The translations under genes were made by a program, and so were the position numbers. From contig NZ_JBHYMS010000002.1 of NCBI RefSeq assembly GCF_042743185.1, positions 185,866-249,865 on the forward strand: a stretch of 64,000 bases of DNA, read 5' to 3'. Below, piece by piece: positions 11,206-19,815 of this stretch. How positions within the stretch are numbered: position 1 is the first letter of the stretch; each line of letters starts with the position of its first letter. The notes beneath the pieces are model-generated. The model did not search any database, was not told where the DNA came from, and was given only the letters and a program-made list of their open reading frames with translations. The stretch comes from Inquilinus sp042743185. GTDB lineage: Bacteria; Pseudomonadota; Alphaproteobacteria; DSM-16000; Inquilinaceae.

Positions 11206-11901
11206 TCAGTCGAACGGGCGGAAGCCCTGCCGGGCGAGGGCAAGGTCGTGCCCGTCGACCACGCCGTTGCCATCCACGTCCAGGTTGGTCGATTCCCAAT
11301 CCCCGGTCGGCCCCGCGCCGGGCTTCACCGATGCGATCCGCTCGGCAAGCTCGTCCTCCAGGGCGTCGATGACACGCGGATCGGTGGTCGGGTCCGCCCT
11401 GAGCGCCGCGATCCGGTCCTCCAGGGCCCGAATGCCGGTTTCCTGTGGCGTGCCGAAATTGGCCTGCATGGCGCCGACACGCGCGCCGTAGCCCAGCTCC
11501 TTGGACAGCGCGACCGAGGTGGAAACCCGGGCGCCATGGTTCGGGAATGCCCCGGTCTCGTCCTTATGGGCCCGGCCCGGGCGGCTCACGTCAACGCCGG
11601 TGTCGTCGTCGAGAGCGGTGTCGCCCGCCGCCGTGGACGCCCGCCCGCGGGAGCTGTCGGCGCTGCTGCCGCGGTCGCCTCCGGCATCGCTCCTGCCGCC
11701 GTTACCGCCACCATTGCCGCCGCCGTTTCCACCTCCGTTGCCGCCGCCGCGTCCGCCGCCGTTCCCATCCTTGACGGTGATCAGCATCGGGTCCGCCGTC
11801 GACGGGCCGGCCAGTGTCCAGGTCGCTGCGGTGGCGCCGGACGCGTAGAGCAGGCCGAGCGCCAGGGCGAAGGGAAGGGTCGCGCGCGAAGAACGGCGCA
11901 T
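11206..11901 (-). CDS. Secreted Gly/Asn-repeat protein with dockerin/EF-hand-like C-terminus
   Basis: 231 residues. A signal peptide is evident (MRRSSRATLPFALALGLLYASGATA-A). After it comes a tandem GGGN segment (residues about 47-70) encoded by a repeated G/C-rich triplet pattern, a Ser/Asp-rich stretch, a helical region with ALEDRIAALRADP and ALEDELAERIA, and the last 25 residues read LDVDGNGVVDGHDLALARQGF, a DxDxNGxxDxxD calcium loop as in a single dockerin or EF-hand repeat. True dockerins have two such repeats, so this is a half-unit. No family name is recognised. Function is unknown; calcium-dependent surface or matrix association is an inference. Confidence 0.7.
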   Translation of the reverse strand: MRRSSRATLPFALALGLLYASGATAATWTLAGPSTADPMLITVKDGNGGGRGGGNGGGNGGGNGGGNGGRSDAGGDRGSSADSSRGRASTAAGDTALDDDTGVDVSRPGRAHKDETGAFPNHGARVSTSVALSKELGYGARVGAMQANFGTPQETGIRALEDRIAALRADPTTDPRVIDALEDELAERIASVKPGAGPTGDWESTNLDVDGNGVVDGHDLALARQGFRPFD

Positions 11902-12002
11902 CGGGATCTCCGGGTCGTGATGCGGACGGTCAAGCCGCCCGGCTCACACGACAAGACGTTCCAGGCCCCGCATTCATTCCCGATATCTGCGGATCGGCCG
12001 GC

Positions 12003-12710
12003 TCAGCCCGGCTCGATCGTCGTGATCCGGCGTCGCAGCGCCTCCAGCCCGTGGTCGCGGATGCCGAGCGCGACCAGATGCTCGAGGGTCGAGCGGAAAT
12101 ACTCCTGGCAACTGCCCAGCTGGCCGCGGGCCCGGGCCAGCACCCGCGCCGTGTCCTCCTCGCTCAGCCGGCCGGCATAGCGCGGCTGGCCGCGGTTGAT
12201 GGTGAAGGCGATCGTCCGCACGGGGCCCTCCGGCGTCGCCGCCGTGACCCAGCGCGGGGTGTAGGAGGCGGTCACCATCTCGCGCCGCCAGATCAGGTCC
12301 AGCTCCTCCTCCACCGCCGCGGCGGCGATGCGGAACACGACGCCGCGGCAGGTGCCGCCGCGGTCGAGGCCCAGCACCAGCCCCGGCCGCTCCGGCGTGC
12401 CGCGGCCCAGCGAGGTCCACAGGCAGAAGCGGCGGTGCCAGCCATGGATCAGGCCGGTGCGCCGCTCGACGAAATGGAAGGCCGGGTTCCAGATCAGCGA
12501 GCCGTAGCCGAACACCCAGACGTCGCCGCCGGCCGTGCCCTCCGCTGCCAGCAGCGCCCGGCGCGACTCTGCCAGCGCCTCGAAGGACAGCACCTTCGCG
12601 GTCGGGTCGCCGGCCGCGATCATGCGCTGCAGCACGCCGTTCTTCAGCGATTCGCGGGTGATGGCGGCCGGCTCGGCGACCGACGGCACCTCGCTCACGG
12701 CGTCTCCCAC
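12003..12710 (-). CDS. chaC: ChaC-like gamma-glutamylcyclotransferase
   Basis: 235 residues. VWVFGYGSLIWNPAFHF is the substrate-binding YGSL signature of the gamma-glutamylcyclotransferase fold; HGWHRRFCLWTSLGRGTPERPGL and a candidate catalytic Glu in WRREMVTASY follow, as in ChaC proteins that split glutathione to 5-oxoproline and Cys-Gly. It overlaps the end of the upstream oxidoreductase gene by 16 bases, so the two are translationally linked. Together with Ggt at 1334 this window holds two glutathione-degrading enzymes in different compartments. Confidence 0.88.
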   Translation of the reverse strand: MGDAVSEVPSVAEPAAITRESLKNGVLQRMIAAGDPTAKVLSFEALAESRRALLAAEGTAGGDVWVFGYGSLIWNPAFHFVERRTGLIHGWHRRFCLWTSLGRGTPERPGLVLGLDRGGTCRGVVFRIAAAAVEEELDLIWRREMVTASYTPRWVTAATPEGPVRTIAFTINRGQPRYAGRLSEEDTARVLARARGQLGSCQEYFRSTLEHLVALGIRDHGLEALRRRITTIEPG

Positions 12711-13699
12711 CGGCCGGTGTGGGCGGAGCGGAACACGGCGTCGATCACCTGCATGTTGGCCAGCGTGTTCTCCAGCGGCACCGGCTGCTCGCCGCCCTTC
12801 AGGATCGCCTCGGCGAAGGCCGCGGCGGCGACGCCGTACTGGTCGCAGACCGGGATCTCGATCGGCTTGACGCCCTCGCCGAACAGGCTCGACCCGTCGT
12901 CCAGCAGCAGGCGGCAGGGCCGGTCGTTCGGGGCGTTGAACGGGATCTCCACCTCGATCCGGGCCTTGGTGCCCAGGAACTGCATGCGCTGGTAGCCGGG
13001 GATCTGGGTCGAGTAGACGAAGCTGGCCTGGACCCCGTCATAGTCCAGGAGGACGCTGCCCAGCCGGTCGACCTTGAACACCGGGTCGCGGTCCAGCAGC
13101 GACACCACCCGGCGCGGCTCGCGCCCGGTGACGAAGCGCGAGGTGGTGATCGGGTAGCAGCCGATGTCCAGGAGGCCGCCGCCGCCGATATCGGCCTTGT
13201 TGCGGATGTTGTTCGGGTCGATGTTGCGATAGGTGAAGGCGCCGGTGACGGCGCGCAGCTCGCCGATCGTCCCGTCCTGCACCAGCTCCCGCACCTTCAG
13301 CCATTGCGGGTGGGTGCGCACCATGAAGGCTTCCTGGATGCGTCGGCCGCCCTTGTCGCGCGCCGCGATCAGCCGCCGCGTCTCCTCGGCGTTCAGCCCG
13401 ATCGGCTTCTCGCACAGCACATGCTTGCCGGCCTCGACCGCCTTCAGCGTCCATTCGACATGCAGATGGTTCGGCAGCGGGATGTAGACCGCGTCGATCT
13501 CCGGGTCGGCCAGCAGCGCCTCGTAGCTGTCATAGGCCGCCGGCAGCCCGTATTTCGCCGCCGCGGCCGCGGATTTCTCCGCCGAGCGCGAGGCGATGGC
13601 CTTGACCCGGCAGTGCCGGGCCCGGGTCATCGGCGGGACGACCTTGTCGTTGATCTTGGCGGCGCCCAGCACGCCCCAGACGATCGTTCCTTCGGCCAC
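12695..13699 (-). CDS. Gfo/Idh/MocA family oxidoreductase
   Basis: 334 residues. The Rossmann region VWGVLGAAKINDKVVPPM, then AIASRSAEKSAAAAAKYG, DAVYIPLPNHLHVEWTLKAVEAGKHVLCEKPIG (the EKP catalytic Lys motif near residue 95) and GGGLLDIGCYPI identify the GFO/IDH/MocA family of NAD(P)-dependent sugar or dehydrogenation enzymes. The substrate cannot be assigned. It precedes chaC in one transcription unit. Confidence 0.88.
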   Translation of the reverse strand: MAEGTIVWGVLGAAKINDKVVPPMTRARHCRVKAIASRSAEKSAAAAAKYGLPAAYDSYEALLADPEIDAVYIPLPNHLHVEWTLKAVEAGKHVLCEKPIGLNAEETRRLIAARDKGGRRIQEAFMVRTHPQWLKVRELVQDGTIGELRAVTGAFTYRNIDPNNIRNKADIGGGGLLDIGCYPITTSRFVTGREPRRVVSLLDRDPVFKVDRLGSVLLDYDGVQASFVYSTQIPGYQRMQFLGTKARIEVEIPFNAPNDRPCRLLLDDGSSLFGEGVKPIEIPVCDQYGVAAAAFAEAILKGGEQPVPLENTLANMQVIDAVFRSAHTGRWETP

Positions 13700-13784
13700 G
13701 CCTGTCTCCTCCTGACTGCAAAAGCCGGACGTTTTCGCAAATCCCGGCGATCCTAGAGGCTTTGATCGCGGATGAGGAGCGTTC

Positions 13785-13846
13785 AGAGCGCGATCGTGTC
13801 CGGCGGAAAGCAGGTTGCTTTGCGCCGGACACGTGAATCGCGCTCT
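13785..13846. repeat. REP-like imperfect palindrome
   Basis: Two arms, 13785-13811 and 13817-13846, are reverse complements of each other apart from a 3-nt indel and one mismatch. The outer bases AGAGCGCGAT and ATCGCGCTCT pair perfectly. It lies between two minus-strand genes, 85 bases upstream of the oxidoreductase start and 33 bases after the methyltransferase stop. It has no T tract, so it is better read as a dispersed intergenic palindrome than as an intrinsic terminator. Confidence 0.7.
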
Positions 13847-13878
13847 TGCCTTGTCAACTGAGCCGGCTGGAGGCCGGC

Positions 13879-14472
13879 TCAGGGCGCGGGCAGGGGATGC
13901 GGTTCGGGCGACCCGCCCAGCGCCGGCACCGGCGTCCGGTCGGCGGTGGCGCAGATCCGCTGCACCACCGCGGCGCGGGGCGAGGCGATCTCGCCATGCT
14001 CATAGGCGACGACCTGCAGCCGTCCCGCCACCGCCTCCAGCAGCTCCCCGGCCTGCAGCAGATAGGCGGGGGTGGAGGGACGGCCGAAGCGCTGGTTGCC
14101 CTGGGCGAAGGTCTCGTAGATCAGCACGCCGCCCGGGGCCAGCGCCTCGACGATGACCGGCAGCAGCGGCCGGTGCAGGTAGTTGGCGACGACGATGCCG
14201 GCGAAGCGGCGCCCGGCGAAGGGCCAGGGGCCGGCTTCGATGTCCGCCCGCAGGATCTCGACCCCGTCGGCCGCCGCCAGGTCCGCCACGCCCTGCAGGT
14301 CGATGTCGACGCCGACGACGGCGTGGCCGCGGGACCGGAAATGCCGCAGATGGCGGCCGCTGCCGCAGGCGAGGTCGAGCACCGGCCCGGTCTTCGGCAC
14401 CAGCGGCCCGAATCGCGAGACCCACGCGGACACAGGGGGGATATGCGGCATCGGCGGAATCTGAGACGTCAT
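13879..14472 (-). CDS. Class I SAM-dependent methyltransferase
   Basis: 197 residues. VLDLACGSGRHLRHFRSRGHAVVGVDID is motif I plus the acidic ribose-binding residue; GVEILRADIEAGPWPF and FAGIVVANYLHRPLLPVIVEALAPGGVLIYETFA follow, as in TehB-like methyltransferases. The start at 14472 is chosen because the sequence upstream in that frame is not family-like and runs toward the divergent DUF1178 gene, 55 bases away. Substrate unknown. Confidence 0.8.
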   Translation of the reverse strand: MTSQIPPMPHIPPVSAWVSRFGPLVPKTGPVLDLACGSGRHLRHFRSRGHAVVGVDIDLQGVADLAAADGVEILRADIEAGPWPFAGRRFAGIVVANYLHRPLLPVIVEALAPGGVLIYETFAQGNQRFGRPSTPAYLLQAGELLEAVAGRLQVVAYEHGEIASPRAAVVQRICATADRTPVPALGGSPEPHPLPAP

Positions 14473-14527
14473 TTTCTTTGCGGCCCGTGACGGACCATCG
14501 TATGACGAAAGCGGAGCACGGAATGCG

Positions 14528-14962
14528 ATGATCCTGTACGAATTGCGATGCGAGGCCGGCCACGGCTTCGAGGCTTGGTTCCGGAACAGCGGCACCTATG
14601 ACACGCAGGTGGCGGCCGGTGAGGTCAACTGCCCGGTGTGCGGCAGCAGCTCGGTCGAGAAGGCGCTGATGGCGCCGGCGATCGCCAGGCGCCCGCCCAA
14701 GGGCGTCCAAGCGGAGGACGGCCGCCGGACCCACACCACCATGGCCGAAGCGCGTCGCGAGCTCGAGGCGCTTCGCCGCAAGATCGAGGAAAACTGCGAG
14801 TATGTCGGCGACCGTTTCGCCGACGAGGCGCGCAAGATCCACTACGAGGAATCAGCGCATCGCGACATCTATGGCGAGGCGACGGAATCCGAGGCGCGCG
14901 AGCTGGAGGAAGAGGGGATCGGGGTCGCCCGCATCCCCTGGGTTTCGCGCACCGATTCCTGA
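14528..14962 (+). CDS. DUF1178 family zinc-ribbon-like protein
   Basis: 144 residues. It opens MILYELRCEAGHGFEAWF and has CPVCGSSSVEKALMAPAI, a short N-terminal CxxC element, then a helical C-terminal half with YVGDRFADEARKIHYEE and IYGEATESEARELEEEGI that is strongly conserved in DUF1178. Function is unknown. In many alphaproteobacteria this gene directly follows grxC and the Nit-like amidase and precedes ubiG; here it stands alone between two accessory blocks. Confidence 0.88.
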   Translation: MILYELRCEAGHGFEAWFRNSGTYDTQVAAGEVNCPVCGSSSVEKALMAPAIARRPPKGVQAEDGRRTHTTMAEARRELEALRRKIEENCEYVGDRFADEARKIHYEESAHRDIYGEATESEARELEEEGIGVARIPWVSRTDS

Positions 14963-15155
14963 CGGCGCCCGGCTCGACGGTTCCGCCGGCCGGCCTTTCC
15001 GCCCCAGTTGATCCGGGCGTCGATTTCTTCTCGTCATCCGTGCGGTTCGCCTTGTCACCGCCCCCGCTTTGCGGCTACTGGGTTATGTGCCGGCGGCCAT
15101 TCGATCAAACCATCGCGTCGCCGGCAGCGTGCCCCCGATCCTATGGCGCGGAATA

Positions 15156-16574
15156 ATGAATATATGTCTTTTGTCCAATAATTACCGGACGATGTTCTTC
15201 GAAAGGATCGGGCGTGGCCTCGAGCGGGAAGGGGTCGGGGTCTTCTGGATCGCGGCCAGCCGGCGATGGGCGGACGCGCTGATCAAGGAAGGCTGGCGCC
15301 GCGACAGGATCCTCTGTCTCGCCGATTTCAAGGATGAGTGGCGCCGGGGTGCGCCGCCGGACCCGGCCGATCCGGCACTGACCGAGCTGGAGGCCGGCGG
15401 GCTGGCCGCCAACGAAGTCATCCTGATGGATCGCGAGCTGTGCAAGCGGGCCCACGGCAAGGCCTATCTGGCCGTGGCCGCGCGGGAAATCTCGCGCTTC
15501 CTCCGGGCCCACGACATCCGCGCCGCCTTCGGCGAGCAGACCTGGGCGTTCGAGCTGGCCACGGCGCTGCTGTGCAAGGCCCAGGGGCGGTCCTACTTCG
15601 CCCCCTCCACCGTCCGGGTGCCGTCCGACCGCTTCGGCTTCTTCACCGACCTGAACCAGGCCGAGATCTTCGAGATCCGCAAGCCGGACCGGTCGGACCG
15701 CGAGGCTGCCGACGCCATCCTCGAGGCATTGCGCGGCCGCGCCTACCGGCCCTACTACTTTCATCTCAACAACAAGATCCGGTTCTTCCGCCGCCACTGG
15801 CTCGGCGAATCCGTGGTGCAGGCCCTGTCCAACGCCACCGACGGCGACGAGACCCTGCCGACCCTCGCGCATCGCTCGCGCTGGCGCTTCGGCCGGATCG
15901 TCAACACCTACCGCGTCCGCCGGCGGAAGCCGTTCGAGCGTGACGGCATTCCGGGCACGCGCCCCTTCGTGCTGATGACGCTGCACATGCAGCCGGAGGC
16001 GTCGATCGACGTCTTCGCCCATCGCAAGGCGAACCAGATCGAGAATGTCCGCGCCCTGTCGCGGGTGATCCCGCACGGCTGGGAGATCTACGTCAAGGAG
16101 CACTCCAACGCGATCGGGGTCCGCGCGCCGCGCTACTATGACGAGCTGCGGCGGATCCCGGGCGTGCGCCTGATCGACCCCCATGCCGACACCTTCCGGT
16201 TGATGGAAGCGGCGAAGCTGGTGCTGTCGCCCTCCGGCACCGTCTGTCTCGAAGCCGGCCTGCTCGGCCTCAAGGCCGGGACCCTCGCGCCGATGTACTT
16301 CGCCCCGGTGATGTCGCCGGGCACGATCGACCCGGCGACGCTGACCCGCGCCGGCTTCGAGCGCCTGCTGCAGCGGGACGACCGCGACGGCCGGGCCGAG
16401 CCGGCGGCCTTCCTGGGCTGGCTCTACGCCCAGTCCTTCCAGGGGCGGGTCGCCGATCCGATCCATGACCCGGACTGCATGGCGGAGGAGAATATCGCGA
16501 CCGTGGTCGATGGCTTCATGACGCTGCTCCGGACCCTGGAGGCGCGCCGGCAACCGAATGTGAGCGCGGCATGA
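15156..16574 (+). CDS. Capsule/surface polysaccharide biosynthesis protein (GT-B-like)
   Basis: 472 residues. The N-terminus (MNICLLSNNYRTMFFERIGR) and the segment VYVKEH-like IYVKEHSNAIG, YYDELRRIPGVRLIDPHADTFRLMEAAKLVLSPSGTVCLEAGLLG match the C-terminal nucleotide-binding half of capsule biosynthesis proteins (KpsC/KpsS and CDP-glycerol transferase-like GT-B enzymes). No membrane helix is seen, so it is probably cytoplasmic or peripheral. The first 30 bases and the leader are AT-rich compared with neighbours. The ATG of the Wzz-like gene overlaps its stop (ATGA), so the two are translationally coupled. Confidence 0.7.
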   Translation: MNICLLSNNYRTMFFERIGRGLEREGVGVFWIAASRRWADALIKEGWRRDRILCLADFKDEWRRGAPPDPADPALTELEAGGLAANEVILMDRELCKRAHGKAYLAVAAREISRFLRAHDIRAAFGEQTWAFELATALLCKAQGRSYFAPSTVRVPSDRFGFFTDLNQAEIFEIRKPDRSDREAADAILEALRGRAYRPYYFHLNNKIRFFRRHWLGESVVQALSNATDGDETLPTLAHRSRWRFGRIVNTYRVRRRKPFERDGIPGTRPFVLMTLHMQPEASIDVFAHRKANQIENVRALSRVIPHGWEIYVKEHSNAIGVRAPRYYDELRRIPGVRLIDPHADTFRLMEAAKLVLSPSGTVCLEAGLLGLKAGTLAPMYFAPVMSPGTIDPATLTRAGFERLLQRDDRDGRAEPAAFLGWLYAQSFQGRVADPIHDPDCMAEENIATVVDGFMTLLRTLEARRQPNVSAA

Positions 16575-17524
16575 GCGTCGCCGGCGAGCATCTCCTCGGC
16601 CCCGTGCCGAAGACCGCCGAGGTGACGGTGATCGAGAACCGCACGGACGCCACCATCGCCCAGGATCTGATCGCGTCCGGCTGGCGCCACCGCTGGCTGG
16701 TCGCCCTGGTCGTCCTGGTGGCGCTGGCCCTCGGGGTGGCCTGGATCCTGGTGTCGCCGACGCGCTACACCTCACGGCTCGTGGTCATGCCGACCGAGGC
16801 GTCGCAGCAGCTGTCCGACCTGCTGCGCAACGCCGGCTCCTCGATGATCGCCAGCTCCCTCGGCGGCCTGACGGGCACCGAGCAGATCACCTATTTCGAC
16901 CGTTTTTCCAAACAGTTGACCGCGGTGAGCACGGCGGCGGCGCTGAAGGATCATCCGAACCTGGTCGAAAGCCTGATGGGGCTCCGCTGGAACGACGAGC
17001 TGAAGATCTGGGAAGGGGATTCGGTCCTGACCCAGGTCAAGGCGGCGCTCGGGCTCGACACCAGCGCCGACACCAGCGCCCAGGCTGTGGCCGAGTTCCT
17101 GCGCCGCAACCTGATCCAGGAGCAGGACCGGAACTCGCCGATCACCACCCTGTCGCTCGACGCCACAGATGCCGAGGTGGCGCGGCAGACGCTGGGCTAT
17201 CTGCACCAGTACAGCGACGACCAGATCAAGCAGGCGATCTACCAGCAGACCCAGAGCAAGCTCGAATACCTGCAGCGGCGGCTGCAGAGCGTCACGGTCA
17301 ACGACTATCGCCAGACCCTGATCGGGCTGATCCTGGACCAGGAAAAGATCCTGATGCTGATCCAGCCGAACCTGCCCTTCGCGGCGGAGGCGCTGGAGAA
17401 GCCGGAGATCCTGATCGAGCCGAGCTCGCCGAAGAAGGGCCGCATTCTCGTCGTGGCCCTGCTGCTCGGCCTCCTGATCGGCGGCGCCATCGCCTATCGC
17501 CTCGACCGGAAGCGCCGGCGCTGA
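16571..17524 (+). CDS. Wzz-like polysaccharide co-polymerase
   Basis: 317 residues with two membrane segments, one near residues 40-62 (WLVALVVLVALALGVAWILV) and one near 294-310 (ILVVALLLGLLIGGAIAY), bracketing a long periplasmic helical region. TRYTSRLVVMPTEAS after the first helix and the Pro-rich KPEILIEPSSPKKGR before the second are typical of Wzz chain-length determinants. There is no tyrosine kinase domain. It likely controls length of the polysaccharide made by this locus. Confidence 0.8.
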   Translation: MSVAGEHLLGPVPKTAEVTVIENRTDATIAQDLIASGWRHRWLVALVVLVALALGVAWILVSPTRYTSRLVVMPTEASQQLSDLLRNAGSSMIASSLGGLTGTEQITYFDRFSKQLTAVSTAAALKDHPNLVESLMGLRWNDELKIWEGDSVLTQVKAALGLDTSADTSAQAVAEFLRRNLIQEQDRNSPITTLSLDATDAEVARQTLGYLHQYSDDQIKQAIYQQTQSKLEYLQRRLQSVTVNDYRQTLIGLILDQEKILMLIQPNLPFAAEALEKPEILIEPSSPKKGRILVVALLLGLLIGGAIAYRLDRKRRR

Positions 17525-17610
17525 GACCGGCGGGCCGCCGTCCGCCCCGTCCACCGGAGTCACGCAACCGATGGACGAGGACGGCCAAGCCCGACGGCAG
17601 ATGCGGGAAT

Positions 17611-18567
17611 TCAGGCGATCTTGGACAAGGGGCGGGACTCGGTTCCGAAGCTCCGCTGCACCAGGTCGCGCAACCCCTCCTCGAGCGACCATTTCGGGGC
17701 CCAGCCCAGCGCCGAGCGGATCTTGGCGGTGTCGGCCGAGAGTGACGGCCGGTCGAACTTCCGGAACTGCTTCTCGTCCTCGACCACCGGCCGCGGATCG
17801 CCGACCAGGTGCCGGATGGTCTCGACCACGTCGCGCACCGGCGTCGGCACCGAGGAGGCGACGTTGAACACCTCGAACCGCCCGGTGTCGCGGAACAGGG
17901 CGGCGATGGCCGCGTCGGCGATGTCGGAGACGTGGATGAAGTCGCGCGTGGCGCCGAGATAGCCCATGCGGATCTCCGGCTGGGACCGGTCGTGCATGCG
18001 CTTCAGGGCGTCGGGGATCAGATGCGGGTTGGTCTCGCCCGGGCCGAAGGCGTTGGCGAAGCGCAGGGCCACGCCGGACAGCCGGTCGTTGGTGCGGATG
18101 GCATAGGCCAGCAGGTCCTCGCCCAGCAGCTTCGACAGGCCGTAGGCGTTGACCGGGGCCGCCTGATCGGTCTCGCGATGGACCCGGTCGACCGGGGCGT
18201 AGACGTCCATCGTCGAGGCGAAGACCACCTTGCGCGCCGGCGTCCGCTCGAGCGAGCGGAGCACCAGCTCGGTCCCCCGGACATTGGTGGCGAAGGTCTC
18301 GTCCGGATGGGCCATGCAATAGGGGATGAAGTGGATCGCGGCGAAGTGGATCGCGCCGTCCGGCTGGAACTCCTCGACCAGCTCCAGGAGCTCGGTGCCG
18401 CTGCAGGTGCCGATGTTGAGCCGCCGGAACACGGCCTCCTGGGGCAGCGAGCTCTCGCGGCCGAAGGACAGGTTGTCGATCGCCAGAATCTCATGGCCGT
18501 CCCGGGCCAGGCGTCGGGTGATCTGGCTGCCGATAAAGCCGGCCGCTCCCGTCATTAAAATGCGCAT
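17611..18567 (-). CDS. NAD-dependent epimerase/dehydratase
   Basis: 318 residues of the extended SDR family. TGAAGFIGSQITRRL at residues 6-20 is the nucleotide-binding motif, ASTMDVYAP carries the catalytic Ser/Thr, and PVNAYGLSKLLGEDLL has the YxxxK pair. DFIHVSDIADA is the usual motif preceding the sugar-nucleotide binding lobe. It should act on an NDP-sugar; whether it is a 4-epimerase or dehydratase is not clear. Its ATG overlaps the end of the glycosyltransferase gene by 13 bases and it converges on the Wzz-like gene. Confidence 0.82.
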   Translation of the reverse strand: MRILMTGAAGFIGSQITRRLARDGHEILAIDNLSFGRESSLPQEAVFRRLNIGTCSGTELLELVEEFQPDGAIHFAAIHFIPYCMAHPDETFATNVRGTELVLRSLERTPARKVVFASTMDVYAPVDRVHRETDQAAPVNAYGLSKLLGEDLLAYAIRTNDRLSGVALRFANAFGPGETNPHLIPDALKRMHDRSQPEIRMGYLGATRDFIHVSDIADAAIAALFRDTGRFEVFNVASSVPTPVRDVVETIRHLVGDPRPVVEDEKQFRKFDRPSLSADTAKIRSALGWAPKWSLEEGLRDLVQRSFGTESRPLSKIA

Positions 18568-19697
18568 GAATCCTGAACCTTCATCTTCGAAATATCGGTC
18601 ACCGCCCGGCCCTCGATCTGTTCGGCGAGCGCCTGCCAATCCAGTTCGTCGGCGCGCTCCAGGCCGCGCCGGGACAGTTCCTCCCATCGGTCGGCCGCGG
18701 TGACCAGGCCGCCGGTGAAGGCATCGACATCCGGCTCGGTGACGACGCCGCAGCCGTAATGGTCGACGACGTCGCGGGTGCCGTTCTCGGGAAAGCGCGC
18801 GGTCACCGTCGGCAGGCCGCTGGCCATGGCTTCGGCGACGATGCGGGGGAAACCCTCGCGCCGGCTGGTGATCGCCAGCAGCCTGGACGCGCCCAGCAGC
18901 TCGATCTTCCGCTGCTCGCTGACCGGCCCCAGGATCCGGATCTGACCCGCGGCCGGCGAGCCGGCGGCATGGGTGCGCAGCGCCGGCAGCTCCGGCCCGT
19001 CCCCGGCGATCACCAGCTCATCGCCGCCCAGCGATCCGACCTGGTTGTGCCCGGCCGCCTTCAGCCGGGCGAAGGCATCGATCAGGAAGACCAGGTTCTT
19101 GTGGGCGGTGATGCGGCCGAGATAGAGGATGTCGCGGCGCTCCGCGGCCGGCAGGCTGCGATAGACGGACCGGCGAATGCCGCTCGGCAGGTAGAAGACC
19201 GGCCGTCCGGAGGCGGTGCCGATCCGCTCGCACACCGCCGGGCCGACACCCATGTTGTGCCCGCTCAGGCGGGGCAGCATCCACTGCATCAGCCGGTAGA
19301 AGCGGGCGTCGCGCACCTCGCACCAGTCGACGACCGCGCGCTTCCGGGCACCATGGGGGGCAAAGGCGATATGGGCCAAGGGCCACTGGTTGAACAGGCT
19401 GAGATCGAAGCTGCGCGCCTTCAGCACACCTCGCACCCAGGTTGCATATTTTAGTATGGTAATCGGATTCCGAGGCAACAGGCGCGATTGCGGCCTCTGG
19501 TAATGCTCGTCCACGGGAAATCGATGGATCTCAATACCACCTAGGATTTCATGGCCCGGCAAATCTCTCTCATGGGCTATACAATATACTGAGACACTAT
19601 GTCCGCGCTCCCGAAACACTTGCGCGAGTTCGGCAAAGCGAATTTCCTGCCCGCCGATGCTCGGAGGATACAATTCGGTAAAAATTCCGATGTTCAT
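18555..19697 (-). CDS. Glycosyltransferase family 4
   Basis: 380 residues. FTELYPPSIGGQEIRFAELAQVFRERGHSVSVYC is the N-terminal GT4 pattern (GG followed by helix), ILYLGRITAHKNLVFLIDAF is the start of the C-terminal Rossmann lobe, and SRREGFPRIVAEAMASGLPTVT contains the EX7E motif of retaining GT4 enzymes. It transfers a sugar from an activated donor in the cytoplasm. Its first 80 codons are noticeably richer in A and T than the rest of the window, a sign that this block came by transfer. Confidence 0.85.
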   Translation of the reverse strand: MNIGIFTELYPPSIGGQEIRFAELAQVFRERGHSVSVYCIAHERDLPGHEILGGIEIHRFPVDEHYQRPQSRLLPRNPITILKYATWVRGVLKARSFDLSLFNQWPLAHIAFAPHGARKRAVVDWCEVRDARFYRLMQWMLPRLSGHNMGVGPAVCERIGTASGRPVFYLPSGIRRSVYRSLPAAERRDILYLGRITAHKNLVFLIDAFARLKAAGHNQVGSLGGDELVIAGDGPELPALRTHAAGSPAAGQIRILGPVSEQRKIELLGASRLLAITSRREGFPRIVAEAMASGLPTVTARFPENGTRDVVDHYGCGVVTEPDVDAFTGGLVTAADRWEELSRRGLERADELDWQALAEQIEGRAVTDISKMKVQDSCAF

Positions 19698-19774
19698 CCC
19701 GGCTCACCAACAGGCGCGCATAATATACGATGCGCCAATGTTCTTGTATCAGTAACGAAAATTAGATAGCACGG

Positions 19775-19814
19775 CCCGGACTGCCCGCAAGAACAAATTC
19801 TTGGACAGTCCGGG
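19775..19814 (-). terminator. Hairpin after epimerase gene
   Basis: CCCGGACTG at 19775-19783 pairs with CAGTCCGGG at 19806-19814, and inside it AAGAA at 19789-19793 pairs with TTCTT at 19798-19802. It lies one base past the stop of the minus-strand epimerase gene. No clear T tract follows, so it may act as a 3' stabiliser rather than a strong terminator. Confidence 0.45.
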
Positions 19815-19815
19815 T

